Source: Hallella bergensis DSM 17361 (GTDB lineage Bacteria; Bacteroidota; Bacteroidia; Bacteroidales; Bacteroidaceae). From it: a stretch of DNA of 49,351 nt. Position 1 is the first letter of the stretch. Each line of letters opens with the position of its first letter. Positions 1 through 8,279 of the stretch are shown here, piece by piece. Made by a program: the position numbers and the translations under genes. Under the pieces are notes generated by a model. The model saw only the letters and a program-made list of their open reading frames with translations, was not told the origin of the DNA and searched no databases. The DNA lies in assembly GCF_000160535.1 (NCBI RefSeq), contig NZ_GG704782.1:285331-334681 (forward strand). Reading direction: 5' to 3'.

Positions 1-38
1 CGGGCTTCGACTAAACTTTTAAGAAGAAAATCACGCAT

Positions 39-95
39 GAACGCTCACTTTCTCCCACGAATCACTATCTTTGCAAGTGATAATAGTGAGCGTTC
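39..95. repeat. 11-bp inverted repeat enclosing a promoter-like box
   Basis: GAACGCTCACT at 39-49 is the exact reverse complement of AGTGAGCGTTC at 85-95. Inside lie a smaller pair, ATCACT at 61-66 and AGTGAT at 76-81, and a TAnnTTTG-type box at 66-73. The nested symmetry suggests an operator or a structured transcript. No plus-strand gene follows within the window, so its purpose is unknown. Confidence 0.4.
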
Positions 96-239
96 TTTGG
101 CTATCCAAAACGATGTACTTCAAAGCACTCTGCTCATTTCTAAATCGTTACCTATCCGCATCCATCCAAACGGTAACCTATTCCTTCTCAGCCAGATAGC
201 CCGAAACCAAAAAATTGCGGAGGACGTATGTTAATCTTT

Positions 240-349
240 GGGTTGTTTCGGCGGTGTATGGCGTCCGCGCAACGATTGTCTTTCGTCCGCCATCCACCTG
301 TCTGTCGTTCGAGAGACGATCGTCTGTCGGACGGTAGACGCTGCCGACT
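240..349. repeat. Degenerate 22-bp tandem array, copy 1
   Basis: Four 22-bp units start at 262, 284, 306 and 328, with a weak fifth at 240. Each unit opens with CGNNCG (CGTCCG, CGTCCG, CGTTCG, CGGACG). The second unit, CGTCCGCCAT then CCACCTGTCTGT, closely matches the second unit of the array at 41084-41171. There are no spacers. See also the arrays at 14727 and 41084. Confidence 0.6.
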
Positions 350-401
350 TTGCCTTTTTCGCGTGTCCTCAGGAACTTCTCGAGGCCGATGCATAACCAA
401 A

Positions 402-441
402 ACAGCCGGCAAAATCCGTCGAGTTGCGGTTTGCCGGCTGT
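402..441 (-). terminator. Terminator hairpin after the nucleoside kinase gene
   Basis: Perfect 12-bp arms, ACAGCCGGCAAA at 402-413 and its reverse complement at 430-441, separated by 16 nt. On the minus strand the stem is followed by a run of four T within TGTTTTGG. It lies 24 bp downstream of the kinase stop codon, as expected for intrinsic termination. Confidence 0.7.
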
Positions 442-464
442 GTGCGAAATGAGAGCCCCAGTGC

Positions 465-2126
465 TTAATACTTGAACGAGCTGCCGCCGAGGAACTCGCG
501 CAGCAGACTGGTGGGCGGGATGTCGAGATTGGGGATGGGGTGGATGTATTGCAGGAATTTCTTCAACCGGTAAGCCTCGGCATGCTCCTCCGTGTTTTGG
601 GGTACCAGTTCGAGCAGGGGCTCAGCCTGCTGACGAATAACGGCCAACTCGAAAAGCATGGCCGAATTGAGCATGGCGTCGGCTTCTTCCTGATACGGGA
701 AGATCCACTTGCGCTCACCGGCGCGCACGGACGGCCATCGCCGTATGGTTTCCTGTGCGCTCACCCCGCGGTACTTGTTGTCGCGGATAATGCGGCGCAA
801 CAAGCGGTTGTCGGAGGTGGGAATGTAGTTGTGGTCGTCGAGCAAGATGGTGGTGAGGGCCGATACATACACGCGGAACTTCTGCTCCTCAGGAATATGG
901 GAGGTCAGCTCCGGATTGAGGGCATGAATGCCTTCCACAATGAGGACGTTGTGCTCGTCCATGTGCAGTTTCTTACCACTACGCTCGCTCTTTCCTGTTT
1001 GGAAATTATACTTGGGCAGTTCCACCTCCTCGCCCCGGAATAGAGCGTTGAACTGCTCGTTGATGAGGTCGAGGTTGAGGGCATAGAGACTCTCATAGTC
1101 GTAGTCGCCGATGGCATCCCTGGGGGTTTCATCGCGGTTCACGAAGTAGTCGTCGAGCGAAATCTGCAGTGGGCGTATGCCGTTGGTGAGCAACTGGATG
1201 CTGAGCCGCTTGCAGGTGGTGGTCTTTCCTGAGGAAGAAGGACCGGCCAAGAGAATCAGCTTCACATTCTTACGCGCGGCAATCTGCTCGGCAATCTTTG
1301 CAATTTTCTTTTCCTGCAGGGCTTCCGACACATTGATGAGGTTGGTGGCACGCCCGTTTTGCACAAACTCGTTGAAGTCGCCGACCGTTCTCATGCCCAT
1401 GATGCTCTGCCAATGGTGGTGTTCCTGGAATATTTCGAACATCTTTTCCTGGCGTGTCATCTCAGGCAGCACGCCGGGATTGCGCAGGTCGGGGATGCGC
1501 AGCAGCAATCCGTCGAAATATTTCTCCAGTCCGAAGAGATAGAGCTTGGAGGTATTGGTGAGCAACGAACCGTAGTAATAATCCACGTAGTCGTCTATCT
1601 TATAATAGGTGGTGTATATCGTGCCAATGCTCTTGAGCAACTTCACTTTGGCCTCGTCGCCCTTCTCCTCGAACATGCGAATGGCATCCTCGGTGGGGAC
1701 ATGATAGCGCGTGATGGGCAGTTTGGCATCGATGATCTCCTGCATGCGCTTGCGGATGTTGTCCACGTCTTCCTGCTCGATGGGTCGACCGATTTGCAGG
1801 TTGACGTAATAGCCGTTGCTCACGGGTATGTCGATGGACAGGTCTGTGCCCGAATAAAGGTCGTGCACGGCTTTGCAGAGCACGAAGAAGAGCGAGCGGG
1901 TGTAGTTGCGCGAGCCTGAGCCGGATGTCATGTCAAGGTATTCTACATCCTTGTTGTGGTACACCCTGTAGTGCATTCCCTCGACCTTGTTGTTGACCCT
2001 GGCGCAGATAGGTCCGTATTTCATGTTGAGGTCAAGGTGTCTGAAGGTTTCAGAAAGGGTCGTGCCAACGGGAACCTTGATGGACTGCCCGTTGTTCTTG
2101 CAGCGGATCGTGATTTTTTGTTCCAT
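465..2126 (-). CDS. TGS-domain nucleoside (uridine/cytidine-type) kinase
   Basis: A 553-residue cytosolic protein. The N-terminus (about 1-60) resembles a TGS domain, followed by a threonyl-tRNA-synthetase-like second domain (about 60-230, with the HHH stretch near 236-238). The C-terminal half is a P-loop kinase of the uridine kinase/phosphoribulokinase type, with Walker A GPSSSGKT at 295-302 and a DDYF motif shortly after. By family it should phosphorylate a nucleoside, probably uridine or cytidine, in pyrimidine salvage; the exact substrate is not visible. This fused architecture is common in Bacteroidetes. It is transcribed alone, 102 bp after the GH43 gene, and ends at a clear hairpin terminator. 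Confidence 0.88.
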   Translation of the reverse strand: MEQKITIRCKNNGQSIKVPVGTTLSETFRHLDLNMKYGPICARVNNKVEGMHYRVYHNKDVEYLDMTSGSGSRNYTRSLFFVLCKAVHDLYSGTDLSIDIPVSNGYYVNLQIGRPIEQEDVDNIRKRMQEIIDAKLPITRYHVPTEDAIRMFEEKGDEAKVKLLKSIGTIYTTYYKIDDYVDYYYGSLLTNTSKLYLFGLEKYFDGLLLRIPDLRNPGVLPEMTRQEKMFEIFQEHHHWQSIMGMRTVGDFNEFVQNGRATNLINVSEALQEKKIAKIAEQIAARKNVKLILLAGPSSSGKTTTCKRLSIQLLTNGIRPLQISLDDYFVNRDETPRDAIGDYDYESLYALNLDLINEQFNALFRGEEVELPKYNFQTGKSERSGKKLHMDEHNVLIVEGIHALNPELTSHIPEEQKFRVYVSALTTILLDDHNYIPTSDNRLLRRIIRDNKYRGVSAQETIRRWPSVRAGERKWIFPYQEEADAMLNSAMLFELAVIRQQAEPLLELVPQNTEEHAEAYRLKKFLQYIHPIPNLDIPPTSLLREFLGGSSFKY

Positions 2127-2228
2127 GTTTTCAGCTGTTAAATCGTAAGTTTAGTAAAGGGGTGTGAACAGGAATTGGCCTGATGCGCTTGGCTTTCCAT
2201 TCTTGAGGCGAATGAAAAGCCCTGCCGG

Positions 2229-3227
2229 TTATTTACTTGTGTTGGGGAAGGCCTTCAGCAGTCGCTTCAGTTCCTTGTTGGTAATCTGGATGATTGTGCC
2301 GTGACGGGGTGTGAAGGCTCCTTGCGGTTCGGTGTTTTTCACCGCCTTGAAGAACAGCAGGTCGTCGCTTTTGCAGAACTGGTAGAATCCGGCCATGTAG
2401 CAATCGTACATCAGGCACCACCCACCGTTCAGGAGTTGGAACACGCCAGAACCTTCCACGGCGTGGTTGGTGTCTTGGCAGTAGCCGCCGACCATCTTCC
2501 ACGAGTGCCAGTTGCTGAGGTCGCGCGCCACATACTGTTTGAGTCCTTTCTGTTTTGCCCCCTCGGTCTTGAAGAAGATGTGGTAGGTGCCGTTGTTGTC
2601 CTGCGCGATGTCTGTGTCGATGGCTGCCTGCCCATAGTCGAAGAAAATTCTTGGGGTTTCCTCCAAGTCGGTGAAGTCCTTGTTGGCGTATGCGCAGTAC
2701 ACGCGGTCGTAGGGTATGGTGCCGTCGTTGGTGAGCAGCGAGAAGTAAACGAGGTATTTGCCTGCCTTCTCGTCGTAGATAGTCTGTGGTGCCCACACGC
2801 GGGTCACATTGGCGAGGTTGGTCCCGGCAAATTTGGTGGGGAAGTTCACGGTGTGGTGGGTCCAGTTCACCAAGTCTTTTGACCGCATCAGCACGATGCC
2901 GCGGTTGCTGGCCCAGCCCAAAGAGCTGCGCATGTCGGTCACCACCATATAGAAATAGCCATCGTGGCCACGAAGGATATGTGGGTCGCGCACTCCCTTC
3001 ATGAGGGCGATCGAGTCTGATGCAATGATGTGTTTGCCATTGTTCAACGGTGTGAAGTCAAATCCGTTGTGACTATAGGCAAAGTGTATCTGCTCCTTTT
3101 CGGGTGCATTGCCTGTGAAATAGGCAAAGAGATAGGCCGACATCTTGTTTCCTGCCAGTCCGACCATGGGCGTTGCAAGTAATGCTGCGAGCAGCAGCGT
3201 CTTGAGAAAGTTGAGTTTGAGGGACAT
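2229..3227 (-). CDS. Secreted glycoside hydrolase family 43 protein
   Basis: A 332-residue protein from the chosen start. It begins MSLKLNFLKTLLLAALLATP, a good signal peptide ending near LAG. An in-frame ATG ten codons upstream (3257) exists, but adds a polar stretch before the hydrophobic core. The body fits the five-bladed beta-propeller of GH43: VRDPHI with the acidic residue of the propeller, RSKDLVNW, RVWAPQ, DTDIA, and HAVEGSG with the candidate general acid Glu. GH43 enzymes release arabinose or xylose from plant glycans; the substrate is not deducible. Its predicted promoter overlaps that of the divergent flippase operon. It lies far from the pectin cluster at the other end of the window. 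Confidence 0.85.
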   Translation of the reverse strand: MSLKLNFLKTLLLAALLATPMVGLAGNKMSAYLFAYFTGNAPEKEQIHFAYSHNGFDFTPLNNGKHIIASDSIALMKGVRDPHILRGHDGYFYMVVTDMRSSLGWASNRGIVLMRSKDLVNWTHHTVNFPTKFAGTNLANVTRVWAPQTIYDEKAGKYLVYFSLLTNDGTIPYDRVYCAYANKDFTDLEETPRIFFDYGQAAIDTDIAQDNNGTYHIFFKTEGAKQKGLKQYVARDLSNWHSWKMVGGYCQDTNHAVEGSGVFQLLNGGWCLMYDCYMAGFYQFCKSDDLLFFKAVKNTEPQGAFTPRHGTIIQITNKELKRLLKAFPNTSK

Positions 3228-3347
3228 GTCAATATTGATTTGGGTTATTGTTGTCATTGCTATAACGCCACAATGAGTGGAAAATTGCCACTAAAGGGGA
3301 AAATAAGTTTTGGCATGGTGGGGTGCGGGACAGTCTGGATTCGTTGG

Positions 3348-3378
3348 CAAAAATAATTATATTATTTTGGTGATCAAA
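3348..3378 (-). promoter_or_regulatory. Bacteroidetes-type promoter of the GH43 gene
   Basis: Read on the minus strand: TTTG (3375-3378), 19 bp, TATTTTTG (3348-3355). This matches the consensus TTTG, N19-21, TAnnTTTG exactly. The start would lie near 3341-3344, giving a leader of roughly 85 to 115 nt. It overlaps the plus-strand promoter at 3366-3396 by 13 bp. Confidence 0.72.
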
Positions 3379-3396
3379 CAAATAGTGGTATTTTTG
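3366..3396 (+). promoter_or_regulatory. Bacteroidetes-type promoter of the flippase/glycosyltransferase operon
   Basis: TTTG (3366-3369), 19 bp, TATTTTTG (3389-3396), an exact consensus match. The ATG at 3405 is only 9 nt after the last base of the -7 box, so the transcript would be leaderless or carry only a few untranslated bases. Confidence 0.72.
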
Positions 3397-3404
3397 CAAC
3401 TGTT

Positions 3405-4853
3405 ATGGCTGAAACACTGAAGGAGAAAACTGCAAGGGGGCTGTTTTGGGGAGGCCTGAACAATGGCATGCAACAGCTCATAGGACTGGTCTTCGGCATT
3501 ATCCTCGGCCGATTGCTGGTTCCGTCCGACTATGGCATGATGGCCATGATTCTCATTTTCTCGCTCATAGCCAACGCCCTGCAAAACAGTGGATTCACGG
3601 TGGCGCTGACCAACATCAAGGAGCCGAGGGACGAGGACTACAACTCAGTGTTCTGGTTTAATATCATTATGGGGGTCTCCCTCTATATCCTTCTCTTTTG
3701 TTGTGCTCCGCTGATCGGTTCCTACTATCACACCGAAGCCATCGTCCCACTCGCCCGCTATGCCTTTCTGGGTTTTGTGTTTGCCTCATTTGGCACGGCG
3801 CAAAACGCCTATCTCTTTAAAAATCTCAAGGCCAGGCAACAAGCCAAGGGTGCCATAGCCTCGGTGCTGGTGTCGAGTACGGTGGGCGTGATGATGGCAT
3901 ACTATGGTGCACGCTATTGGGCATTGGCCACGCAGAGCAACTTGTATATCTTGCTGAACACCTGTTTTGCATGGCACTATTCCCCCTGGCGTCCCAATGT
4001 TCATCACATCACGTTTGCCCCGGTCAGGCGGATGTTCAGGTTCTCGTTCAAGATATTGGCAACAACCATCACCAATCATGTCAACAACAACGTGCTCAAC
4101 ATCCTGCTGGGCCACTATTTCTCGCCCCACGACACCGGTAACTACAATCAGGCTTACCAATGGACGTCGAAGTGTTATTACTTAGTACAGAGTATGGTGA
4201 GCCAAGTGGCACAGCCCGTTTTGGTGAATCTCAAGGACGAGCGGGAACGGCAATTGCTCGTGTTTCGAAAGATGATGCGGTTCGACGCCTTTATCTCGTT
4301 TCCCCTGATATGGGGCTTTGGCATGGTGGCCAAGGAGTTCATTGTGCTGGCCATAGGCGAAAAGTGGCTCGTTAGTGCCGGTTATATTCAGATATTGAGC
4401 TTTGCCGGCATCACAATGCCCATCTACACATTGCTCACCAACATGATACTGACCAAGGGGAAATCGGGTATATTCTTCTGGTGCACACTCGTATTTGGGC
4501 TGTTGCAAATCGTTACCATGCTCCTCATCTGGCCTTATGGCATCAGGAACATGGTGATTGTATATGCTGTGCTGAATGTGGTTTGGATATTTGTTTGGCA
4601 TTATTTCACCTGGCGTCTCACCGGTTACCGCCTCTTATCCTTCCTCAAAGACACCCTCCCCTTTGCCTTGGCAGCAGCCGGGGTGATGGGCACAACGTAT
4701 TGGGCAACGTCGGGAATTGATAACCTATGGGCGTTGTTGCTGAGTAGAATCGTCATGGCCGTGGTGCTTTATTATGCCGTGATGAAGGTTGCGCGGGTGA
4801 AAATATTGGAAGAATGCCAGAACTTCGTATGGTCAAAACTGAAACATCACTAA
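3405..4853 (+). CDS. Wzx/TuaB-like polysaccharide flippase (MOP superfamily)
   Basis: A 482-residue, very hydrophobic protein with about 12-14 predicted membrane segments. The opening KEKTARGLFWGGLNN followed by GRLLVPSDYGMMAM is typical of the lipopolysaccharide biosynthesis exporter family. It probably moves a lipid-linked oligosaccharide across the inner membrane. It heads a three-gene operon with two glycosyltransferases, with 3 bp between its stop codon and the next start, which supports a role in a surface glycan or O-antigen-like polymer. Wzy, Wzz and sugar-nucleotide genes are not adjacent. The start is placed at 3405 because it lies directly behind a consensus promoter and the next Met is at residue 22. 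Confidence 0.88.
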   Translation: MAETLKEKTARGLFWGGLNNGMQQLIGLVFGIILGRLLVPSDYGMMAMILIFSLIANALQNSGFTVALTNIKEPRDEDYNSVFWFNIIMGVSLYILLFCCAPLIGSYYHTEAIVPLARYAFLGFVFASFGTAQNAYLFKNLKARQQAKGAIASVLVSSTVGVMMAYYGARYWALATQSNLYILLNTCFAWHYSPWRPNVHHITFAPVRRMFRFSFKILATTITNHVNNNVLNILLGHYFSPHDTGNYNQAYQWTSKCYYLVQSMVSQVAQPVLVNLKDERERQLLVFRKMMRFDAFISFPLIWGFGMVAKEFIVLAIGEKWLVSAGYIQILSFAGITMPIYTLLTNMILTKGKSGIFFWCTLVFGLLQIVTMLLIWPYGIRNMVIVYAVLNVVWIFVWHYFTWRLTGYRLLSFLKDTLPFALAAAGVMGTTYWATSGIDNLWALLLSRIVMAVVLYYAVMKVARVKILEECQNFVWSKLKHH

Positions 4854-4856
4854 ACC

Positions 4857-5747
4857 ATGAAGATACTCGTCATTATTGTTTCGTATAACTTCGTGCCCTG
4901 GATGGATCGCTGCCTCGGGTCGTTGCGCAAGTTGGACAAGCCGGTGGATGTCATGGTGATAGACAATAACTCGCAAGACGACACGGTGAGTGTGCTCAAG
5001 GCACGCTATCCCGAGGTGAGGATTGTGGAGAACAGGGACAACTTTGGCTTTGGCAGGGCCAACAACAAGGGTATGGACTATGCCGTGAAGGAAGGCTACG
5101 AGGGGGTGTTGCTGCTCAATCAGGATGCCTGGATAGACCATGATGCCCTGACAAAGCTTGTTGACGCAGCCGAGCGACACCCGGAGTTTGGCATCTTGTC
5201 GCCCATTCACCTGATGGGAAACAGGCAGGGAATAGAACATGGTTTTGCAGTGTACAGCGGACTGACGAACCTTGCGCATCTTCCTTCTGAGGAAGTTGTG
5301 GAGGTGGATTTTATTAACGCGGCAATTTGGTACGTACCCCTGAAGGTCTTGAAGGATGTGGGATTTTTCGCTCCACTATTCTATCATTATGGCGAAGACA
5401 AGGACTTGGTCAATCGCATGAGGTATCATGGATGGAAGATTGGCTACCTGCCCGCGGCTTTTGGGTGCCACGGACGAGAGGCGAGGGAGGAGACCCGAAA
5501 ACGAATCCTGCATTCCGAATATGTATATCATCTGACGGAATATGCCAATATCAACTATGGTTTGGGCAAGGCTTGCGCCATGGGTGTGCTGGCCGTTTTC
5601 AAGAAAACAGCATTATCCGTGATACGAGCAAAGTGGAATGATGCCACGGCCTATCTTTCCATGGCCGGCCGACTGCTATGCAAGACCCATGAAGTGGTGC
5701 GCACACGGCGAATGTCGAAACACGTTGATTTAAATTCTTATTTATGA
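4857..5747 (+). CDS. Glycosyltransferase family 2 (rhamnosyltransferase-like)
   Basis: A 296-residue GT-A fold enzyme. Visible motifs are VSYN near residue 8, VIDNNSQDDT at 34-43 (nucleotide-sugar binding), DNFGFGRANNKG at 61-72 and the DxD-like NQDAW near 88-92. The ENxxNxGFGxxxN pattern is typical of WbbL-like rhamnosyltransferases, although the sugar cannot be assigned. It is the second gene of the flippase operon. Its last four bases, ATGA, overlap the start of the next gene, which implies translational coupling. It should act at the cytoplasmic face of the inner membrane, extending a lipid-linked glycan. Confidence 0.87.
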   Translation: MKILVIIVSYNFVPWMDRCLGSLRKLDKPVDVMVIDNNSQDDTVSVLKARYPEVRIVENRDNFGFGRANNKGMDYAVKEGYEGVLLLNQDAWIDHDALTKLVDAAERHPEFGILSPIHLMGNRQGIEHGFAVYSGLTNLAHLPSEEVVEVDFINAAIWYVPLKVLKDVGFFAPLFYHYGEDKDLVNRMRYHGWKIGYLPAAFGCHGREAREETRKRILHSEYVYHLTEYANINYGLGKACAMGVLAVFKKTALSVIRAKWNDATAYLSMAGRLLCKTHEVVRTRRMSKHVDLNSYL

Positions 5748-6655
5748 AAGACCTTGCCCCCATACTCTTGTTTGTCTACAATCGTCCGCAGCATGTGAAA
5801 CGAGCCCTCGGCTCCCTATTGCAGAACAGGGAGGCAGCGGCTTCCGACCTCTATGTTTTTTCAGATGCTGCCAGGTCTGCGGAGGGTGCCGCAGCTGTGG
5901 AAATGGTGAGGGAGGAGATAGCCGACATTCAGGGTTTCAGAAGCGTGAGTGTTGTTGAGCGAAACGAAAACTTTGGGTTGGCGCGCAGCATCATCGAAGG
6001 AGTAACCAGTATTGTCAATCGGTATGGACGCGTCATTGTACTGGAAGACGACCTGGTGGTGTCGCCCTACTTCCTCCGCTTTATGAACGATGCACTGGAA
6101 GTCTACAAGGATGAGCCTCGGGTGGGGCATATTCAGGCATGCGACTTCATACAGTCGCCTACGTTGCCAGACACTTTTTTGATTAAGTGGACGGGCAGTT
6201 GGGGCTGGGCTACCTGGCAAAGAGCTTGGGAATTGTTCAACCCCAATGGGCAAGAGTTGCTCGACCAACTGCGTGAACGTCGTCTCACCAAGCAGTTCGA
6301 CTTCAACGGCAAATACGGTTTCACCCGCATGTTGCGGCAGCAAATTGAGGGGAAAAACAATTCATGGGCTATCCGTTGGAACGCGTCGTTGTTCCTGGCC
6401 GATGTGCTCTCGCTGAACGTTGGCCGCTCTTTGGTCTCGAATGAGGGACTCGATGGGTCGGGAACCAACTCGGTTTCGCTGGACCCCTACCGCTCGGCGC
6501 TGAGCATGAACCCCATTGAGGTTCGCCCAATCAGTCCCGTTGTGGAAAACTTAGAGGCCCGGAAGGCGTACGAACGTTACTATGCGCGCACCAATTCCAA
6601 ATGGGCCAAGGCTAAAAGAAGGCTACAACGAACCCTCAAGGCATTGTTGTCCTAA
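5744..6655 (+). CDS. Glycosyltransferase, GNT-I/GT2-like
   Basis: A 303-residue protein. It starts with PILLFVYNRPQHV, typical of the bacterial GNT-I-like glycosyltransferase group. VIVLEDDLVVSPYFL holds the metal-binding EDD at 101-103, and WGWATWQRAW near residue 155 is a conserved acceptor-side motif of this group. It is the third and last gene of the operon and overlaps the previous gene by 4 bp. A basic tail (KWAKAKRRLQRTLK) may help association with the membrane. The sugar and acceptor are unknown. A 7-bp stem hairpin follows at 6668-6686. Confidence 0.83.
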   Translation: MKDLAPILLFVYNRPQHVKRALGSLLQNREAAASDLYVFSDAARSAEGAAAVEMVREEIADIQGFRSVSVVERNENFGLARSIIEGVTSIVNRYGRVIVLEDDLVVSPYFLRFMNDALEVYKDEPRVGHIQACDFIQSPTLPDTFLIKWTGSWGWATWQRAWELFNPNGQELLDQLRERRLTKQFDFNGKYGFTRMLRQQIEGKNNSWAIRWNASLFLADVLSLNVGRSLVSNEGLDGSGTNSVSLDPYRSALSMNPIEVRPISPVVENLEARKAYERYYARTNSKWAKAKRRLQRTLKALLS

Positions 6656-6667
6656 AGGCTGTAGGCC

Positions 6668-6686
6668 CCATCCGTGAGTCGGATGG
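6668..6686. terminator. Short hairpin between convergent genes
   Basis: CCATCCG (6668-6674), 5-nt loop, CGGATGG (6680-6686). It lies in the 46-bp gap between the convergent glycosyltransferase and comM stop codons. There is no T-run on either side, so termination is only inferred from position. Confidence 0.4.
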
Positions 6687-6701
6687 TCAAAAGATGGAGT
6701 A

Positions 6702-8243
6702 TCATCTCTCTGCCCAATCGCCGCGGTCGAGGTTTCGATAGCCTATGGCCTCACCCAAATGGGCGGACGTGACACGCTCGGAACCGGCAAGGTCGGCAAT
6801 GGTTCGGGCAACCTTCAGGATTCGCGTATAGGCGCGGGCGGACAGCGAGAGCCGCTCCATCGCCACGCGGAGCAATTCGAGACCTTGCGCATCGGGTTCG
6901 GCGTAGCGGTGAATCATGCGCTCAGTCATCTGTGCATTGCAGTGGACTTTGGGGTGTTGTTCAAATCGTTTGGTCTGTAGGGCACGAGCGGCAATGACAC
7001 GTTCACGGATCTTGGCACTGGGTTCGCCGGGTGACGCCTTGCTGATGTCTTTGAAGGGGAGGGGCGATATTTCACATTGAATGTCGATACGGTCGAGCAA
7101 GGGACCGCTGATCTTATTGAGATATTTCTGGATTTGCCCCGGGGTGCAGACGCAATGGTGGGTGGGATCGCCATAATAACCGCATGGACAAGGGTTCATG
7201 CTGGCTACAAACATGAAGCTACAGGGGAAAGTCACGGTGTATTTGGCTCGGCTGATGGTGATAACCCTGTCTTCGAGCGGTTGGCGAAGTACCTCGAGCG
7301 TATGCTTGTTGAACTCCGGTAACTCGTCGCAGAAGAGCACGCCATTGTGTGCCTGACTGATCTCTCCGGGCATCGGGTTGGTGCCTCCGCCAACGAGAGC
7401 CACTTCCGAAATGGTGTGGTGGGGCGATCGGAAAGGGCGCTGGGATATGAGTGATGATTGCTTGGCCAGTAGCCCGGCTACGGAATGTATCTGTGTGGTC
7501 TCTAAACTCTCCGACAGGGTGAGCGGCGGAAGAATGGAGGGGAGGCGCTTGGCCATCATCGATTTGCCGCTGCCGGGAGGGCCTATCATGATGAGATTGT
7601 GTCCGCCAGCAGCGGCTACTTCAAGTGCGCGCTTCACGTTTTCCTGACCACGAACATCGGCAAAGTCGAGGTCGAAATTGTATTGCTGGTCGTAGAACTC
7701 CTTCCGGGTGTCGATTACAGTCGGCTCATAGCTTGCCTCGCCCGAGAGAAACTTGATCACGTCCATCATGCTATCCATGCCATAGACCTCGAGATTATTC
7801 ACAATGGCGGCTTCGCGCACATTCTCTTTCGGTACGATGAGTCCCTTATAATGCTCTGCCCGCGCTTTGATGGCAATGGGCAGAACGCCTTTTGCCGGTT
7901 GCAGGTTGCCGTCGAGGCTCAGCTCTCCCACCATCATGTATTGGTTGAGGGTGGGCGTAACAATCTGTCCGTCGGCGGCAAGAATGCCGATCGCCAATGG
8001 CAAGTCGAAGCTGCTGCCTTCCTTTTTCAGGTCAGCCGGAGCCATGTTGACGGTGATGTCGGCTCTGGGGAAGTGGAAATTGTTATGCATCAAGGCAGCG
8101 GCAATACGGTCACGACCCTCCTTGACAGCCTCGTCACCAAGCCCGGTCAGATGGTATACAATTCCTTTCGTAATGCTTACTTCAATGGTTACGGGTGTCA
8201 CTTCAAGGCCGTTGACGGCAGCAGAGTATGTCTTGATGAGCAT
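6702..8243 (-). CDS. comM: YifB/ComM-family Mg-chelatase-like AAA+ ATPase
   Basis: A 513-residue cytosolic protein. The N-terminal domain (about 1-170) has the Lon-protease-like fold of this family (GLGDEAVKEGRDR, MVGELSLDG). The AAA+ core has Walker A GPPGSGKS at 221-228 and Walker B VLFCDELPEF at about 302-311. A Cys cluster CPCGYYGDPTHHCVC at 352-366 and a C-terminal Mg-chelatase-type domain follow. The family includes ComM, a branch-migration helicase acting in natural transformation and recombination. The length matches the family. It is not in an obvious operon: the 36 bp before it separate it from the DUF4369 lipoprotein gene on the same strand. Confidence 0.93.
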   Translation of the reverse strand: MLIKTYSAAVNGLEVTPVTIEVSITKGIVYHLTGLGDEAVKEGRDRIAAALMHNNFHFPRADITVNMAPADLKKEGSSFDLPLAIGILAADGQIVTPTLNQYMMVGELSLDGNLQPAKGVLPIAIKARAEHYKGLIVPKENVREAAIVNNLEVYGMDSMMDVIKFLSGEASYEPTVIDTRKEFYDQQYNFDLDFADVRGQENVKRALEVAAAGGHNLIMIGPPGSGKSMMAKRLPSILPPLTLSESLETTQIHSVAGLLAKQSSLISQRPFRSPHHTISEVALVGGGTNPMPGEISQAHNGVLFCDELPEFNKHTLEVLRQPLEDRVITISRAKYTVTFPCSFMFVASMNPCPCGYYGDPTHHCVCTPGQIQKYLNKISGPLLDRIDIQCEISPLPFKDISKASPGEPSAKIRERVIAARALQTKRFEQHPKVHCNAQMTERMIHRYAEPDAQGLELLRVAMERLSLSARAYTRILKVARTIADLAGSERVTSAHLGEAIGYRNLDRGDWAER

Positions 8244-8279
8244 AAAAGATTGTTTTCGGTATAGGAGTCGGTGTTTGTG

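Larger units (their letters stand above)
1..401. other. Gene-free left edge with dyads and a 22-bp repeat array
   Basis: No convincing protein gene is seen. Short open frames of 65-74 codons exist on both strands but show no recognisable family, signal peptide or coding-like composition. The stretch holds a TATCTTTG box at 66-73 (plus strand) without a good -33 element, an 11-bp inverted repeat at 39-49 and 85-95 that encloses this box, and degenerate 22-bp units at about 240-349, listed separately. A gene to the left of the window cannot be excluded. Confidence 0.6.

Noticed and set aside
37..234. 65-codon plus-strand open frame as a gene
   Set aside because: No recognisable family, no signal peptide, and it runs through inverted repeats. 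It could be chance.
188..452. Two 74-codon frames on opposite strands near 188-452
   Set aside because: They overlap each other, the 22-bp array and the terminator. The Arg/Cys-rich text reflects the repeat, not a protein family.
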